A stretch of DNA of 64,000 nucleotides from Bacteroides clarus YIT 12056 (GCF_900129655.1 NZ_FQWK01000004.1:480068-544067), one strand, 5' to 3'; positions 27,005 to 37,141 are shown, counted from the stretch's first letter. Program-made: numbers and translations. Notes: generated by a model not told the origin, from the letters alone.

Positions 27005-28849
27005 TCATTCCACCGTTACCGACTTGGCAAGATTACGCGGTCGGTCTACATCCATGCCTTTACATACGGCTATGTGATAAGCGAGCAGTTGCAAGGGAAC
27101 CGTAGTTATTAACGGACCAAGACATTCCATTGTTTCGGGAAGTTCGATACAAATGTCAGCGATTTTACCGATAACCGTATCTCCCTTGGTAACAATCGCT
27201 ATCACCCTACCTTTGCGCGCTTTAATTTCCTGTATATTGCTCAGTACTTTTTCGTACAATCCGTTCTGTGTGGCAATGACCACCACCGGCATTTCCGCAT
27301 CTATCAAGGCAATAGGCCCATGCTTCATTTCGGCGGCCGGATAGCCTTCCGCATGGATGTACGAGATTTCTTTCAGCTTCAAAGCGCCTTCCAACGCTAC
27401 GGGATAACTGTAACCGCGTCCCAGATAGATAAAATTGTGTACGTAAGTGAAGATTTTGGAAAGCTCCGCTATACGGTCGTTCAGCTTCAGCACCTCTTTC
27501 ATCTTTCCGGGAATCTGTCCGAGTTCCCTCACTATGGCGAGGTATTGCGTTTCATCAATCGTACGCTTCTCCCGTGCAAGAGTCAATGCCAACATGGTGA
27601 GCACAGTTACCTGACCTGTAAAGGCTTTGGTGGACGCCACACCTATTTCCGGCCCTACATGAATGTAAGACCCCGTATTCGTAGCGCGCGGAATACTCGA
27701 ACCGATAGCATTACAGATGCCATATATAAATGCACCACGGCTTTTGGCAAGTTCTATGGCAGCCAGCGTATCGGCTGTCTCCCCGCTTTGCGAAATGGCA
27801 ATCACCACATCACTACTGTCAATCACCGGGTCCCGGTAACGAAATTCCGAAGCATACTCCACTTCCACCGGAATGCGGCAGAAACTCTCTATCAGATGTT
27901 TGCCTATAAGCGCAGCGTGCCACGACGTGCCGCAAGCCACAATTACAAAACGTTTGGCAGCAAGCAGACGTTCCTTATAATCTATAATGGCGGAAAGCAC
28001 CACGTTAGTACCCTCCAGATTAATGCGTCCGCGCATACAGTCGTGAATACAATCGGGTTGCTCAAAAATCTCCTTCAACATGAAATGCGGATAACCGCCC
28101 TTCTCCAACTGACCGAGATTGAGCGCCACCGTCTTTACCTCGTGCGGGCACTCCACATTCTTGAGATTCACCACTTTCAGTTTCTCCCCACAACGAATAA
28201 CGGCTATCTCCTCATCTTCCAGATAGACCACCTTGTCCGTATATTCCACAATCGGAGTGGCATCGGATGCCAAGAAGAATTCATCCTGCCCGATACCCAC
28301 CACCAACGGACTGCTTTTGCGCGCAGCAATAATCTCATCAGGATTCTCCCTGTCGAGCACGGCAATGGCATATGCACCGATAACCTCCTGCAAAGCCAGT
28401 TGCACGGCAGTCAGTAAATCGATGCGGTTTATAACCTGAATGTATTCTATGAGTTGTATCAGTACCTCGGTGTCGGTACTACTTTTAAAAGTATAGCCTT
28501 TGGCTTGGAGTTTGTCTTTAAGGGCGGCGTAATTTTCAATGATACCGTTGTGAATAAGAGCGAATCTTTCGGAAGAGGAATAATGAGGATGAGCGTTAAC
28601 GGAACAAGGTTCTCCATGTGTAGCCCAGCGGGTATGTGCAATACCTATACTACCGGAAATATCTTTTTGAGTAACGAAAGTTTCTAAATCCGAAACCTTT
28701 CCTTTCGTCTTATACACGTTCAGTTGTCGGTCATCACTGATTAATGCTACCCCTGCACTATCGTATCCGCGGTACTCCAACCGCTTCAAACCTTTGATAA
28801 GAATGGGGTAGGCTTTTCTTTGACCTATATAGCCTACTATTCCACACAT
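27005..28849 (-). CDS. glmS: Glutamine--fructose-6-phosphate aminotransferase (isomerizing)
   Basis: Makes glucosamine-6-phosphate from fructose-6-phosphate and glutamine, the entry to peptidoglycan and LPS sugars. It begins MCGIVGYIGQRKAYPIL, with Cys2 as nucleophile, and the class II glutaminase domain spans about 1-240 (THGEPCSVNAHPH, HNGIIENY). Two SIS sugar-isomerase domains follow (CGTSWHAALIGKHLIES, SQSGETADTLAAIE, ASTKAFTGQ), and the C-terminus is DRPRNLAKSVTVE, the signature ending. 614 residues, normal length. It is the first gene of the minus-strand glmS-purF-carA-carB unit, divergent from gltB. No glmS ribozyme fold was recognised in the leader. Confidence 0.97.
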   Translation of the reverse strand: MCGIVGYIGQRKAYPILIKGLKRLEYRGYDSAGVALISDDRQLNVYKTKGKVSDLETFVTQKDISGSIGIAHTRWATHGEPCSVNAHPHYSSSERFALIHNGIIENYAALKDKLQAKGYTFKSSTDTEVLIQLIEYIQVINRIDLLTAVQLALQEVIGAYAIAVLDRENPDEIIAARKSSPLVVGIGQDEFFLASDATPIVEYTDKVVYLEDEEIAVIRCGEKLKVVNLKNVECPHEVKTVALNLGQLEKGGYPHFMLKEIFEQPDCIHDCMRGRINLEGTNVVLSAIIDYKERLLAAKRFVIVACGTSWHAALIGKHLIESFCRIPVEVEYASEFRYRDPVIDSSDVVIAISQSGETADTLAAIELAKSRGAFIYGICNAIGSSIPRATNTGSYIHVGPEIGVASTKAFTGQVTVLTMLALTLAREKRTIDETQYLAIVRELGQIPGKMKEVLKLNDRIAELSKIFTYVHNFIYLGRGYSYPVALEGALKLKEISYIHAEGYPAAEMKHGPIALIDAEMPVVVIATQNGLYEKVLSNIQEIKARKGRVIAIVTKGDTVIGKIADICIELPETMECLGPLITTVPLQLLAYHIAVCKGMDVDRPRNLAKSVTVE

Positions 28850-29213
28850 AATATATCAGTATTTGATTTGCGCTGCAAAGATATATATTCTTTAGAACAT
28901 AAAGTTAACCTTTTCACTATTTATTTATCAAAAGAGTAGAAAAAAGTTATTTTATTATCAAAAAGACAAGGAAAATAATATTTTAAAAGCAAAAGGTCGA
29001 ATTTATAATCTTAAAGCAAACAGACGAAATCTGATTTAAGATTAGAAGAAAACAAAGGGTATTTTTTATCAGATTATAACTTCATCCCCCGGTGTAAGTA
29101 TTTAACAAGGCACAAATCGAGGAATATTGTTATCAATTTGAAACTAAATATTTATATTTGCCAAACATTTTGATACAACAAATAGATATTACATAAATTA
29201 GAGTAAACCAAAA
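28850..29213. promoter_or_regulatory. Divergent control region between glmS and gltB
   Basis: A gene-free, A/T-rich stretch of 364 bp. The minus-strand box TATCTTTG (plus strand CAAAGATA, 28876-28883) serves glmS. The plus-strand box TATATTTG (29153-29160), with a TTG 23 bp upstream, serves gltB. An inverted repeat, AATCTTAAA at 29007-29015 and TTTAAGATT at 29035-29043, lies between them and may be an operator. No reading frame of note. Confidence 0.55.
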
Positions 29214-32200
29214 ATGGAAAACAAAGAGCTTTTTAACAACAAAACAAAGAAACAACCCGCACAACGACAGCCCATGCAGTTGGGCCTGTACGATGTCACC
29301 AATGAACACGACGCTTGCGGTGTGGGAATGTTAGTGAACATTCACGGCAGCAAATCACATGAATTGGTTGAATCCGCATTGAAAGTATTGGAGAATATGC
29401 GTCATCGCGGAGCGGAAGGTGCCGACAACAAGACCGGAGACGGCGCCGGCATCATGTTGCAAATACCGCACGAATTCATCCTGCTGCAAGGCATCCCCGT
29501 TCCCGAAAAAGGGAAATACGGAACAGGACTACTTTTTCTTCCGAAAGATGAAAAAGACCGGGCAGCCATCCTGAGTATCATCATTGAAGAAATAGAGAAA
29601 GAAGGATTGACGCTGATGCACCTGCGCAATGTGCCTACCTGCCCCGAAATACTGGGTGAGGCCGCACTTGCCAACAAACCCGACATCAAACAAATCTTCA
29701 TCACCGGATTTACGGACAGTGAAACCGCCGACCGCCGTCTCTATATAATAAGGAAAAGAATAGAAAACAAAGTACGCAGGTCGGATATAGCCGCACGAGA
29801 GGATTTCTATATCGTGTCGCTGTCTACGAAGAACATCATCTATAAAGGTATGCTCTCTTCCCTACAGCTACGTAACTACTTCCCCGACCTGACAAACAAC
29901 TACTTCACCAGCGGACTGGCTCTGGTGCACTCCCGTTTCAGCACCAACACCTTCCCTACATGGGGACTGGCACAGCCGTTCCGTCTCTTGGCGCACAACG
30001 GTGAAATCAATACCATACGCGGTAACCGCGGCTGGATGGAAGCGCGTGAAAGCGTCCTGTCCTCTCCCGCCCTTGGCGACATCAAAGAACTGCGTCCCAT
30101 CATCCAGCCGAACATGAGCGACAGCGCCTCGCTGGACAACGTACTGGAGTTCCTTGTCATGTCCGGCCTCAGCCTACCGCATGCCATGGCAATGCTCATA
30201 CCGGAATCCTTCAACGAAAAGAACCCCATCAGCGAAGACCTCAAGGCCTTCTACGAATACCACTCTATCCTCATGGAACCTTGGGACGGACCTGCCGCAC
30301 TACTCTTCAGCGACGGACGCTATGCGGGTGGTATGTTGGACCGCAACGGTCTGCGTCCCGCACGCTACCTTATTACGCACAACGACATCATGGTAGTGGC
30401 AAGTGAAGTCGGCGTAATGGATTTCGAACCGAGCGACATCAAAGAGAAAGGTCGTCTGCAACCCGGCAAGATACTTTTGATAGATACCAAAAAAGGCGAG
30501 ATTTACTACGACGGCGAACTGAAAAAGCAACTTGCCGAAGCCAAGCCCTACCGCACTTGGCTCGCCAGCAACCGCATCGAACTGAACGAACTGAAAAGCG
30601 GGCGCAAAGTGCCCCACAACGTGGACAACTATAACAGTATGCTACGTACGTTCGGCTTCTCCAAAGAAGATGTCGAGAAAATCATCCTACCCATGGCATC
30701 CAACGGCGCCGAGCCTGTCAGCGCAATGGGTAACGACACCCCGCTTGCCGTACTTTCCGACAAGCCGCAGCTACTATACAATTACTTCCGCCAACAGTTT
30801 GCGCAAGTCACCAATCCGCCTATCGACCCTATCCGCGAAGAGTTGGTAATGTCTCTCACCGAGTACATCGGCGCAGTGGGCATGAACATACTGACACCCA
30901 ACGAAAGCCATTGCAAAATGGTACGGCTGAACCACCCCATCCTGACGAATGCGCAATTGGATATTCTCTGCAACATCCGCTATAAAGGCTTCAAGACTGT
31001 AAAGCTGCCGATACTGTTTGAAGTCTCCAAAGGACGTGCAGGACTGCAGGAAGCGCTTGACCGCCTGTGCAAGGAAGCCGAAGAGTCCGTCACCGAAGGC
31101 GTGAACTACATTGTACTGACCGACCGCAACGTAGATACCGTCCATGCCGCCATCCCCTCATTGCTTGCCGTATCGGCAGTGCACCACCACCTCATTTCGG
31201 TAGGAAAGCGCGTACAGACCGCATTGGTAGTGGAAAGCGGCGAGATACGCGAAGTGATGCACGCCGCACTGCTCCTTGGGTTCGGTGCAAGCGCACTGAA
31301 CCCCTATATGGCATTTGCCGTACTGAACGAACTCGTTGCCAAGAAAGAGGTACAGTTGGACTATGCCACCGCAGAGAAGAATTACATCAAAGCCATTTGC
31401 AAAGGCCTGTTCAAGATTATGAGCAAAATGGGTATCAGCACCATCCGCTCCTACCGGGGCGCAAAGATATTCGAGGCTGTCGGGCTGAGCGAAGAATTGA
31501 GCAACGCTTACTTCGGCGGATTAAAATCGGCTATCGGCGGCATCCGTTTGGATGAGGTGGCACGTGACGCCATCACTTTTCACGACGAAGGAGAAGCGAT
31601 GAAAAAGGAAGAAACGCGCATGAAGAATGATGGTGGTGAAGCTCCCCTATTGCCGAACAAAGGACTGTACGCATACCGTAAGGACGGAGAAAAGCACGCT
31701 TGGAACCCGGAGACTATCAGTACCCTGCAAATAGCCACCCGTCTGGGCAGTTACAAGAAATTCAAAGAGTTTACCCGCTTGGTCGATGAGAAAGAAAAGC
31801 CTATCTTCCTGCGCGACTTTCTCGACTTCCGTCACAACCCCATTTCCATAGACAGGGTGGAACCGGTGGAAAGCATTCTGAAACGTTTCGTTACGGGCGC
31901 CATGTCTTTCGGAGCCATCAGTCAGGAAGCGCATGAGGCAATGGCGGTTGCCATGAACAAACTGCACGGGCGAAGCAATACGGGTGAAGGCGGTGAAGAT
32001 GCCGCACGCTTCGGAACGGAAATGCGCAGTGCCATCAAACAGGTAGCATCCGGACGTTTCGGGGTCACTACGGAATATCTGGTGAATGCCGACGAAATAC
32101 AGATAAAAGTGGCACAAGGCGCCAAGCCGGGTGAAGGCGGCCAGTTGCCGGGATTCAAAGTAGACCAAGTGATTGCCCGCACGCGCCACTCCATTCCAGG

Positions 32201-33773
32201 TATTTCATTGATTTCTCCCCCGCCCCATCACGACATCTATTCCATCGAAGATCTGGCACAGCTTATCTTCGACTTGAAGAACGTCAATCCGAAAGCCAAA
32301 ATCAGCGTGAAGCTGGTAGCCGAAAGCGGTGTGGGAACTATCGCCGCAGGTGTGGCGAAAGCCAAAGCCGACCTCATCGTCATCTCCGGCGCCGAAGGCG
32401 GTACAGGCGCATCACCCGCAAGTTCCATCCGATATGCCGGCATCTCGCCCGAACTCGGACTGAGTGAGACGCAACAGACACTGGTACTGAACGGGCTGCG
32501 CGGACAAGTGCTGCTGCAAGTGGACGGACAACTGAAAACCGGACGCGACGTAGTACTCATGGCCATGCTCGGTGCGGAAGAATACGGTTTCGCCACCGCT
32601 GCCCTCATCGTATTGGGATGCGTGATGATGCGCAAGTGTAACCAAAACACATGTCCCGTAGGTGTAGCCACCCAGAACCCGGAACTGCGCAAACGTTTCA
32701 TCGGCCGTAGCGAATACCTTGTGAACTACTTTACCTTCCTTGCCCGCGAAGTACGCGAGTATCTGGCAGAGATTGGAGTGGAAAAACTGGATGATATCAT
32801 CGGGCGTACCGACCTCATCATCCGCAGACCGGATGACGGCATCAAGAAACATCAACTCATCAACTTCGACAAAGTACTGGCGCGTGTGGACAACGGAGCC
32901 GCCATCCGCCACATCATAAACCAACAACACGGCATCGACCGCGTAAAAGACGTGGAAATGCTGAATGCCGCCGCCAATGCCGTAGACGAACAGAAAGAAG
33001 TTTCTCTCGAATATACCATCGCCAACACCGACCGCGCCTGCGGTGCGATGCTCTCCGGCGCTATCGCCGCCAAGTACGGCGCAAAAGGCCTGCCCGAACA
33101 TACACTGAACGTCAAGTTCAAAGGCTCGGCCGGACAGAGTTTCGGAGCATTCCTCGTACCGGGTATCAACTTCAAGCTGGAAGGTGAGGCCAATGACTAT
33201 CTGGGCAAAGGGCTGAGTGGCGGACGTATCGCCGTACTACCCCCTGTACGCAGCAACTTCGAGGCCGAGAAGAACACAATTGCCGGAAACACCCTTCTGT
33301 ATGGTGCAACCAGCGGCGAAGTATATATCAACGGTCGCGTAGGCGAACGCTTTGCCGTCCGCAACTCCGGTGCAATAGCCGTTGTAGAGGGTGTGGGTGA
33401 CCATTGCTGCGAATACATGACCGGCGGACGTGTAGTGGTGCTCGGACAGACGGGACGTAACTTTGCCGCAGGTATGTCCGGTGGTGTGGCCTACGTCTGG
33501 AACAAAGACGGAAACTTCGACTATTTCTGTAACATGGAAATGGTGGAACTAAGCCTCATTGAAGAAACCTCATACCGCAAGGAGTTGCACGAACTCATCC
33601 GCCAGCATTATCTCTACACCGGTTCCAAACTGGCGCGCATCCTACTCGATGACTGGACGCACTACGTAGACGAGTTTATTCAAGTAGTCCCTATCGAGTA
33701 CAAGAAAGTGCTGCAAGAAGAACAGATGAAGAAGCTGCAACAGAAGATTGCGGATATGCAAAGAGACTATTAA
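29214..33773 (+). CDS. gltB: Glutamate synthase large subunit
   Basis: Glutamine:2-oxoglutarate aminotransferase, the nitrogen-assimilation step that forms two glutamates. 1519 residues, of full family length. A propeptide of about 34 residues precedes the nucleophile cysteine in NEHDACGVGM. The class II glutaminase domain runs to about residue 440 (MRHRGAEGAD, FSTNTFPTWGLAQPFRLLAHNGEINT). The central domain and then the FMN synthase domain follow (HGRSNTGEGGED, SGAEGGTGASP). The 3Fe-4S cysteines are in CNQNTCPVG near residue 1145, with GXGXG repeats at the end. A short stretch near residue 800 (KKEETRMKNDGGEA) looks like a small repeat-derived insert. NADPH electrons come from GltD, encoded next. 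Confidence 0.97.
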   Translation: MENKELFNNKTKKQPAQRQPMQLGLYDVTNEHDACGVGMLVNIHGSKSHELVESALKVLENMRHRGAEGADNKTGDGAGIMLQIPHEFILLQGIPVPEKGKYGTGLLFLPKDEKDRAAILSIIIEEIEKEGLTLMHLRNVPTCPEILGEAALANKPDIKQIFITGFTDSETADRRLYIIRKRIENKVRRSDIAAREDFYIVSLSTKNIIYKGMLSSLQLRNYFPDLTNNYFTSGLALVHSRFSTNTFPTWGLAQPFRLLAHNGEINTIRGNRGWMEARESVLSSPALGDIKELRPIIQPNMSDSASLDNVLEFLVMSGLSLPHAMAMLIPESFNEKNPISEDLKAFYEYHSILMEPWDGPAALLFSDGRYAGGMLDRNGLRPARYLITHNDIMVVASEVGVMDFEPSDIKEKGRLQPGKILLIDTKKGEIYYDGELKKQLAEAKPYRTWLASNRIELNELKSGRKVPHNVDNYNSMLRTFGFSKEDVEKIILPMASNGAEPVSAMGNDTPLAVLSDKPQLLYNYFRQQFAQVTNPPIDPIREELVMSLTEYIGAVGMNILTPNESHCKMVRLNHPILTNAQLDILCNIRYKGFKTVKLPILFEVSKGRAGLQEALDRLCKEAEESVTEGVNYIVLTDRNVDTVHAAIPSLLAVSAVHHHLISVGKRVQTALVVESGEIREVMHAALLLGFGASALNPYMAFAVLNELVAKKEVQLDYATAEKNYIKAICKGLFKIMSKMGISTIRSYRGAKIFEAVGLSEELSNAYFGGLKSAIGGIRLDEVARDAITFHDEGEAMKKEETRMKNDGGEAPLLPNKGLYAYRKDGEKHAWNPETISTLQIATRLGSYKKFKEFTRLVDEKEKPIFLRDFLDFRHNPISIDRVEPVESILKRFVTGAMSFGAISQEAHEAMAVAMNKLHGRSNTGEGGEDAARFGTEMRSAIKQVASGRFGVTTEYLVNADEIQIKVAQGAKPGEGGQLPGFKVDQVIARTRHSIPGISLISPPPHHDIYSIEDLAQLIFDLKNVNPKAKISVKLVAESGVGTIAAGVAKAKADLIVISGAEGGTGASPASSIRYAGISPELGLSETQQTLVLNGLRGQVLLQVDGQLKTGRDVVLMAMLGAEEYGFATAALIVLGCVMMRKCNQNTCPVGVATQNPELRKRFIGRSEYLVNYFTFLAREVREYLAEIGVEKLDDIIGRTDLIIRRPDDGIKKHQLINFDKVLARVDNGAAIRHIINQQHGIDRVKDVEMLNAAANAVDEQKEVSLEYTIANTDRACGAMLSGAIAAKYGAKGLPEHTLNVKFKGSAGQSFGAFLVPGINFKLEGEANDYLGKGLSGGRIAVLPPVRSNFEAEKNTIAGNTLLYGATSGEVYINGRVGERFAVRNSGAIAVVEGVGDHCCEYMTGGRVVVLGQTGRNFAAGMSGGVAYVWNKDGNFDYFCNMEMVELSLIEETSYRKELHELIRQHYLYTGSKLARILLDDWTHYVDEFIQVVPIEYKKVLQEEQMKKLQQKIADMQRDY

Positions 33774-33786
33774 ATTAAAAATTGAG

Positions 33787-33896
33787 AATTGAGAATTAAA
33801 AAATACAGAATAGTGCGTACTTACAAATTCCACGTTCTTTTTAATTTTCGATTCTCTGAGTATTATTTCTTAATTTTCAATTTTTAATTCTCAATT
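33787..33896. repeat. Perfect 16-bp inverted repeat between gltB and gltD
   Basis: AATTGAGAATTAAAAA at 33787-33802 is exactly complementary to 33881-33896, with 78 bp between. Flanking copies of AATTGAGAATT extend the left arm. The element fills the 131-bp gap inside an operon, and resembles the A/T-rich repeats that also occur after dapF and within carA. Confidence 0.65.
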
Positions 33897-33904
33897 TATC
33901 AATC

Positions 33905-35245
33905 ATGGGCGATTCAAAAGCATTCTTAAATATCCCCCGCCAAGAAGCGGGCTACCGTCCGATACACGAACGTATCACAGATTTCAGCCAGGTGGAACAG
34001 ACGCTGAACAGTCACGACCGCAAGCTCCAAGCCTCACGCTGTATGGAGTGCGGTGTACCTTTTTGCCATTGGGCATGTCCGTTGGGCAACAAGCAACCGG
34101 AGTTTCAAGACGCACTCTGCAAAGGAAAATGGCGCGAAGCCTATCAAGTACTGAACGAGACGAATGATTTCCCCGAATTTACGGGACGTATCTGCCCCGC
34201 ACTTTGTGAGAAGTCATGTGTGCTGAAACTCTCCTGCGATGCTCCCGTAACCATCCGCGAGAATGAGGCAGCCATTGCCGAAGCCGCTTTTCGTGAAGGA
34301 TATATCGTGCCTGTCCGCCCCGAACGCAATGGCTGGAAAATAGCTGTCATCGGTGCAGGGCCTGCCGGGCTGAGCGTTGCCGCACGGCTGAATGCCTGTG
34401 GCTACGAAGTCACGATATTCGATTCCAAACCGATGCCGGGCGGACTGCTTCGCTACGGTATTCCCAACTTCAAACTACCCAAAGAAGTGATAGACCGTCG
34501 CATGGATGTACTGAAAGCCGAAGGTATCCGGTTTGAAATGGGTGTCTGCATCGATATGCAGAAGCTACCCGCAGGTTTCGATGCTTACGCCGTCTGCACA
34601 GGTACTCCCACTGCCCGCGACCTTACCATCCCCGGCCGTGAACTGAAAGGTATCTACTTTGCCCTCGATATGCTGGCTCAACAGAACCGTATCCTCGACG
34701 GAGAGACATTCCCGAAAGAGCAGCTTGTCAATGCCCGTGGCAAACGGGTGCTTGTCATTGGCGGTGGCGACACAGGCTCGGACTGCATCGGCACGAGCAT
34801 CCGCCAAGGAGCTACGAACGTGACACAAATAGAAATCATGCCACAACCACCCGTAGGCCACAATGACGCTACGCCCTGGCCGCAATGGCCCGTTGTCCTG
34901 AAAACCACTTCCAGTCACGAAGAAGGATGCACACGCCGCTGGTCACTGACATCCAACAGATTCATCGGCAAGAACGGAAAGGTTTGCGGCGTGGAAGTGG
35001 AAGAAGTGGAATGGCTTCCGGCAAAAGACGGTGGCCGCCCCACCATGAAACCTACGGGTAAGAAAGAAGTCATTGAAGCCGATATGGTGCTGTTGGCTAT
35101 GGGCTTCCTCAAACCGGAACAGCCGACATTTGCAGAGAATGTATTCGTGGCGGGAGATGCCGCCAATGGTGCAAGTCTCGTAGTACGTGCACTGGCTGAC
35201 GGTCGCAAAGTAGCCCAGCGGATTGACCAATACTTCAACCGGTAG
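33905..35245 (+). CDS. gltD: Glutamate synthase small subunit (NADPH-dependent)
   Basis: Supplies electrons from NADPH through FAD and 4Fe-4S clusters to GltB. 446 residues. The N-terminal ferredoxin-like part carries the cluster cysteines in CMECGVPFCHWACPLGNKQPE and RICPALCEKSCVL. The FAD-binding fold is VIGAGPAGLSVAARL near residue 145, and the NADPH-binding fold is VIGGGDTGSDCIGTS near 285. The closing motif NVFVAGDAANGASLVVRALADGRKVA is typical. It lies 131 bp after gltB and is followed by repeat array B before asnB. Confidence 0.96.
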   Translation: MGDSKAFLNIPRQEAGYRPIHERITDFSQVEQTLNSHDRKLQASRCMECGVPFCHWACPLGNKQPEFQDALCKGKWREAYQVLNETNDFPEFTGRICPALCEKSCVLKLSCDAPVTIRENEAAIAEAAFREGYIVPVRPERNGWKIAVIGAGPAGLSVAARLNACGYEVTIFDSKPMPGGLLRYGIPNFKLPKEVIDRRMDVLKAEGIRFEMGVCIDMQKLPAGFDAYAVCTGTPTARDLTIPGRELKGIYFALDMLAQQNRILDGETFPKEQLVNARGKRVLVIGGGDTGSDCIGTSIRQGATNVTQIEIMPQPPVGHNDATPWPQWPVVLKTTSSHEEGCTRRWSLTSNRFIGKNGKVCGVEVEEVEWLPAKDGGRPTMKPTGKKEVIEADMVLLAMGFLKPEQPTFAENVFVAGDAANGASLVVRALADGRKVAQRIDQYFNR

Positions 35246-35264
35246 TTTTGCGGCAACGAAAAAA

Positions 35265-35418
35265 GTTTCAAAGAGGGATACCAAGAGTTTCAACGCATGA
35301 AACTTTCTGTCCCCCGGTGTGAAACGACTCGTTTCAACGCTTGAAACAATCCGTTCCAACGGACGAAACTGCCAGTCTCACCCGATACAACTAACATCAT
35401 CCCGATATCAACTTCTAA
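35265..35418. repeat. Array B: seven tandem 22-bp units between gltD and asnB
   Basis: Units start at 35265, 35287, 35309, 35331, 35353, 35375 and, decayed, 35397, exactly 22 bp apart. Each is a 17-bp imperfect palindrome GTTTCA-N5-TGAAAC followed by 5 bp. Units 2 and 4 have perfect 6-bp arms. The units differ at many positions, yet the arms are kept. A TAGTTTTG box at 35243-35250, over the gltD stop codon, could place the array in the asnB leader RNA. Confidence 0.85.
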
Positions 35419-35431
35419 AACAACTACAACC

Positions 35432-37141
35432 ATGTGTGGAATAGCAGGTATTTTCAACATAAAATCCCAGACTCCGGAACTCAGGAGTAAAGCTTTAAAA
35501 ATGGCACAGAAAATCCGCCATCGCGGACCGGACTGGAGCGGTATTTATGTAGGCGGCTCCGCAATCCTTGCACACGAGCGGCTTTCTATCGTCGACCCTC
35601 AATCGGGTGGGCAACCTCTGTACTCGCCCGACCGCAAGCAAATCCTTGCCGTCAACGGTGAGATATACAACCACCGCGATATCCGTGCACATTACGCCGG
35701 AAAGTACACCTTTCAGACGGGTTCGGACTGCGAAGTCATCCTCGCCCTCTACAAAGACAAGGGCATCAATTTCCTCGAAGAACTGAACGGTATCTTCGCC
35801 TTTGCCCTCTACGATGAAGAGACGGACGATTACCTCATAGCCCGCGACCCCATCGGAGTGATACCTTTATATATAGGCCGCGACAAGGAAGGCCGCATCT
35901 ACTTCGGCAGCGAACTGAAAGCTCTCGAAGGCTTCTGCGACGAGTACGAGCCTTTCCTGCCCGGACACTATTACCGGGGACGTGAGGGTAAAATGCACCG
36001 CTGGTACACTCGCGACTGGATGCAATACCCTGACGTAAAAGACAACTATCATACTGGTTACCCTGACGTCAATGCCACAACCTACCAAACTCAGGTCTCT
36101 GCCGTACATGATGCCCTCGAAGCCGCCGTACAGCGCCAACTGATGTCGGACGTACCTTACGGCGTGTTGTTGTCCGGCGGGCTGGACTCTTCCGTAATCT
36201 CGGCCATCGCCAAGAAATACGCCGGAAAACGTATTGAGACGGACAACAAAGCAGATGCGTGGTGGCCTCAACTCCACTCTTTTGCAGTAGGCTTGAAAGG
36301 CGCTCCCGACCTCATCAAAGCACGTGAAGTGGCGCAATACATCGGCACTATCCACCATGAAATAAACTACACCATTCAAGAAGGGCTGGACGCCATTCGC
36401 GATGTCATCTACTTCATCGAAACCTACGACGTAACCACTGTCCGCGCATCCACGCCCATGTACTTGCTGGCGCGTGTCATCAAGAGCATGGGCATCAAGA
36501 TGGTACTTAGTGGTGAAGGTGCGGACGAAGTATTCGGCGGCTACCTCTACTTCCACAAAGCGCCCACACCACAAGCCTTCCATGAAGAAACAGTACGTAA
36601 ACTCTCCAAACTGTACCTTTACGATTGCCTGCGCGCCAACAAGAGTCTTGCCGCTTGGGGCGTGGAAGGACGTGTCCCGTTTCTCGACAAAGAATTTCTG
36701 GATGTAGCCATGCGACTGAATCCTGCCACGAAGATGTGTCCCGGAAAAGAAATTGAAAAGAAAGTGGTTCGCGAAGCCTTTGCGGCTATGCTGCCCGAAA
36801 GCGTCGCATGGCGTCAGAAAGAACAATTTTCCGATGGTGTGGGTTACAGCTGGATTGATACGCTGAAAGCTGTCACTGCCGCTGCCGTCAGTGATGAACA
36901 GATGCTGAAAGCCTCCGAACGCTTCCCCGTAAACACACCGATGAACAAAGAGGAATACTACTACCGCACTATTTTCGAGGAGCACTTCCCCAGCGAGAGT
37001 GCCGCCCGCAGTGTACCCAGCGTACCGAGTGTAGCCTGTTCCACCGCCGAAGCATTGGCATGGGACGTCTCATTCCAAGGGAAAAACGACCCTAGCGGAC
37101 GCGCCGTTGCCGGTGTGCACGAAGAAGCCTACAAGGACTGA
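35432..37141 (+). CDS. asnB: Asparagine synthetase (glutamine-hydrolysing)
   Basis: Converts aspartate to asparagine using glutamine and ATP. 569 residues. It begins MCGIAGIFNIKS, with Cys2 as nucleophile. The class II glutaminase domain spans about 1-200 (IRHRGPDWSGIYVGG, AVNGEIYNH). The synthetase domain has the pyrophosphate loop LLSGGLDSSVISAI near residue 250 and SGEGADEVFGGYLYF near 365. The C-terminal 40 or so residues are low in similarity to anything I know and include PSVPSVACSTAEAL. It is the last of three plus-strand glutamine-using genes. The leader contains array B, so control at RNA or DNA level there is possible. Confidence 0.95.
   Translation: MCGIAGIFNIKSQTPELRSKALKMAQKIRHRGPDWSGIYVGGSAILAHERLSIVDPQSGGQPLYSPDRKQILAVNGEIYNHRDIRAHYAGKYTFQTGSDCEVILALYKDKGINFLEELNGIFAFALYDEETDDYLIARDPIGVIPLYIGRDKEGRIYFGSELKALEGFCDEYEPFLPGHYYRGREGKMHRWYTRDWMQYPDVKDNYHTGYPDVNATTYQTQVSAVHDALEAAVQRQLMSDVPYGVLLSGGLDSSVISAIAKKYAGKRIETDNKADAWWPQLHSFAVGLKGAPDLIKAREVAQYIGTIHHEINYTIQEGLDAIRDVIYFIETYDVTTVRASTPMYLLARVIKSMGIKMVLSGEGADEVFGGYLYFHKAPTPQAFHEETVRKLSKLYLYDCLRANKSLAAWGVEGRVPFLDKEFLDVAMRLNPATKMCPGKEIEKKVVREAFAAMLPESVAWRQKEQFSDGVGYSWIDTLKAVTAAAVSDEQMLKASERFPVNTPMNKEEYYYRTIFEEHFPSESAARSVPSVPSVACSTAEALAWDVSFQGKNDPSGRAVAGVHEEAYKD

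Noticed and set aside
29007..29043. Inverted repeat AATCTTAAA/TTTAAGATT between glmS and gltB, considered as a riboswitch or a glmS ribozyme part
   Set aside because: It is too short and A/T-rich, lacks the ribozyme core, and is not in a position to lie in the glmS leader given the -7 box at 28876-28883.
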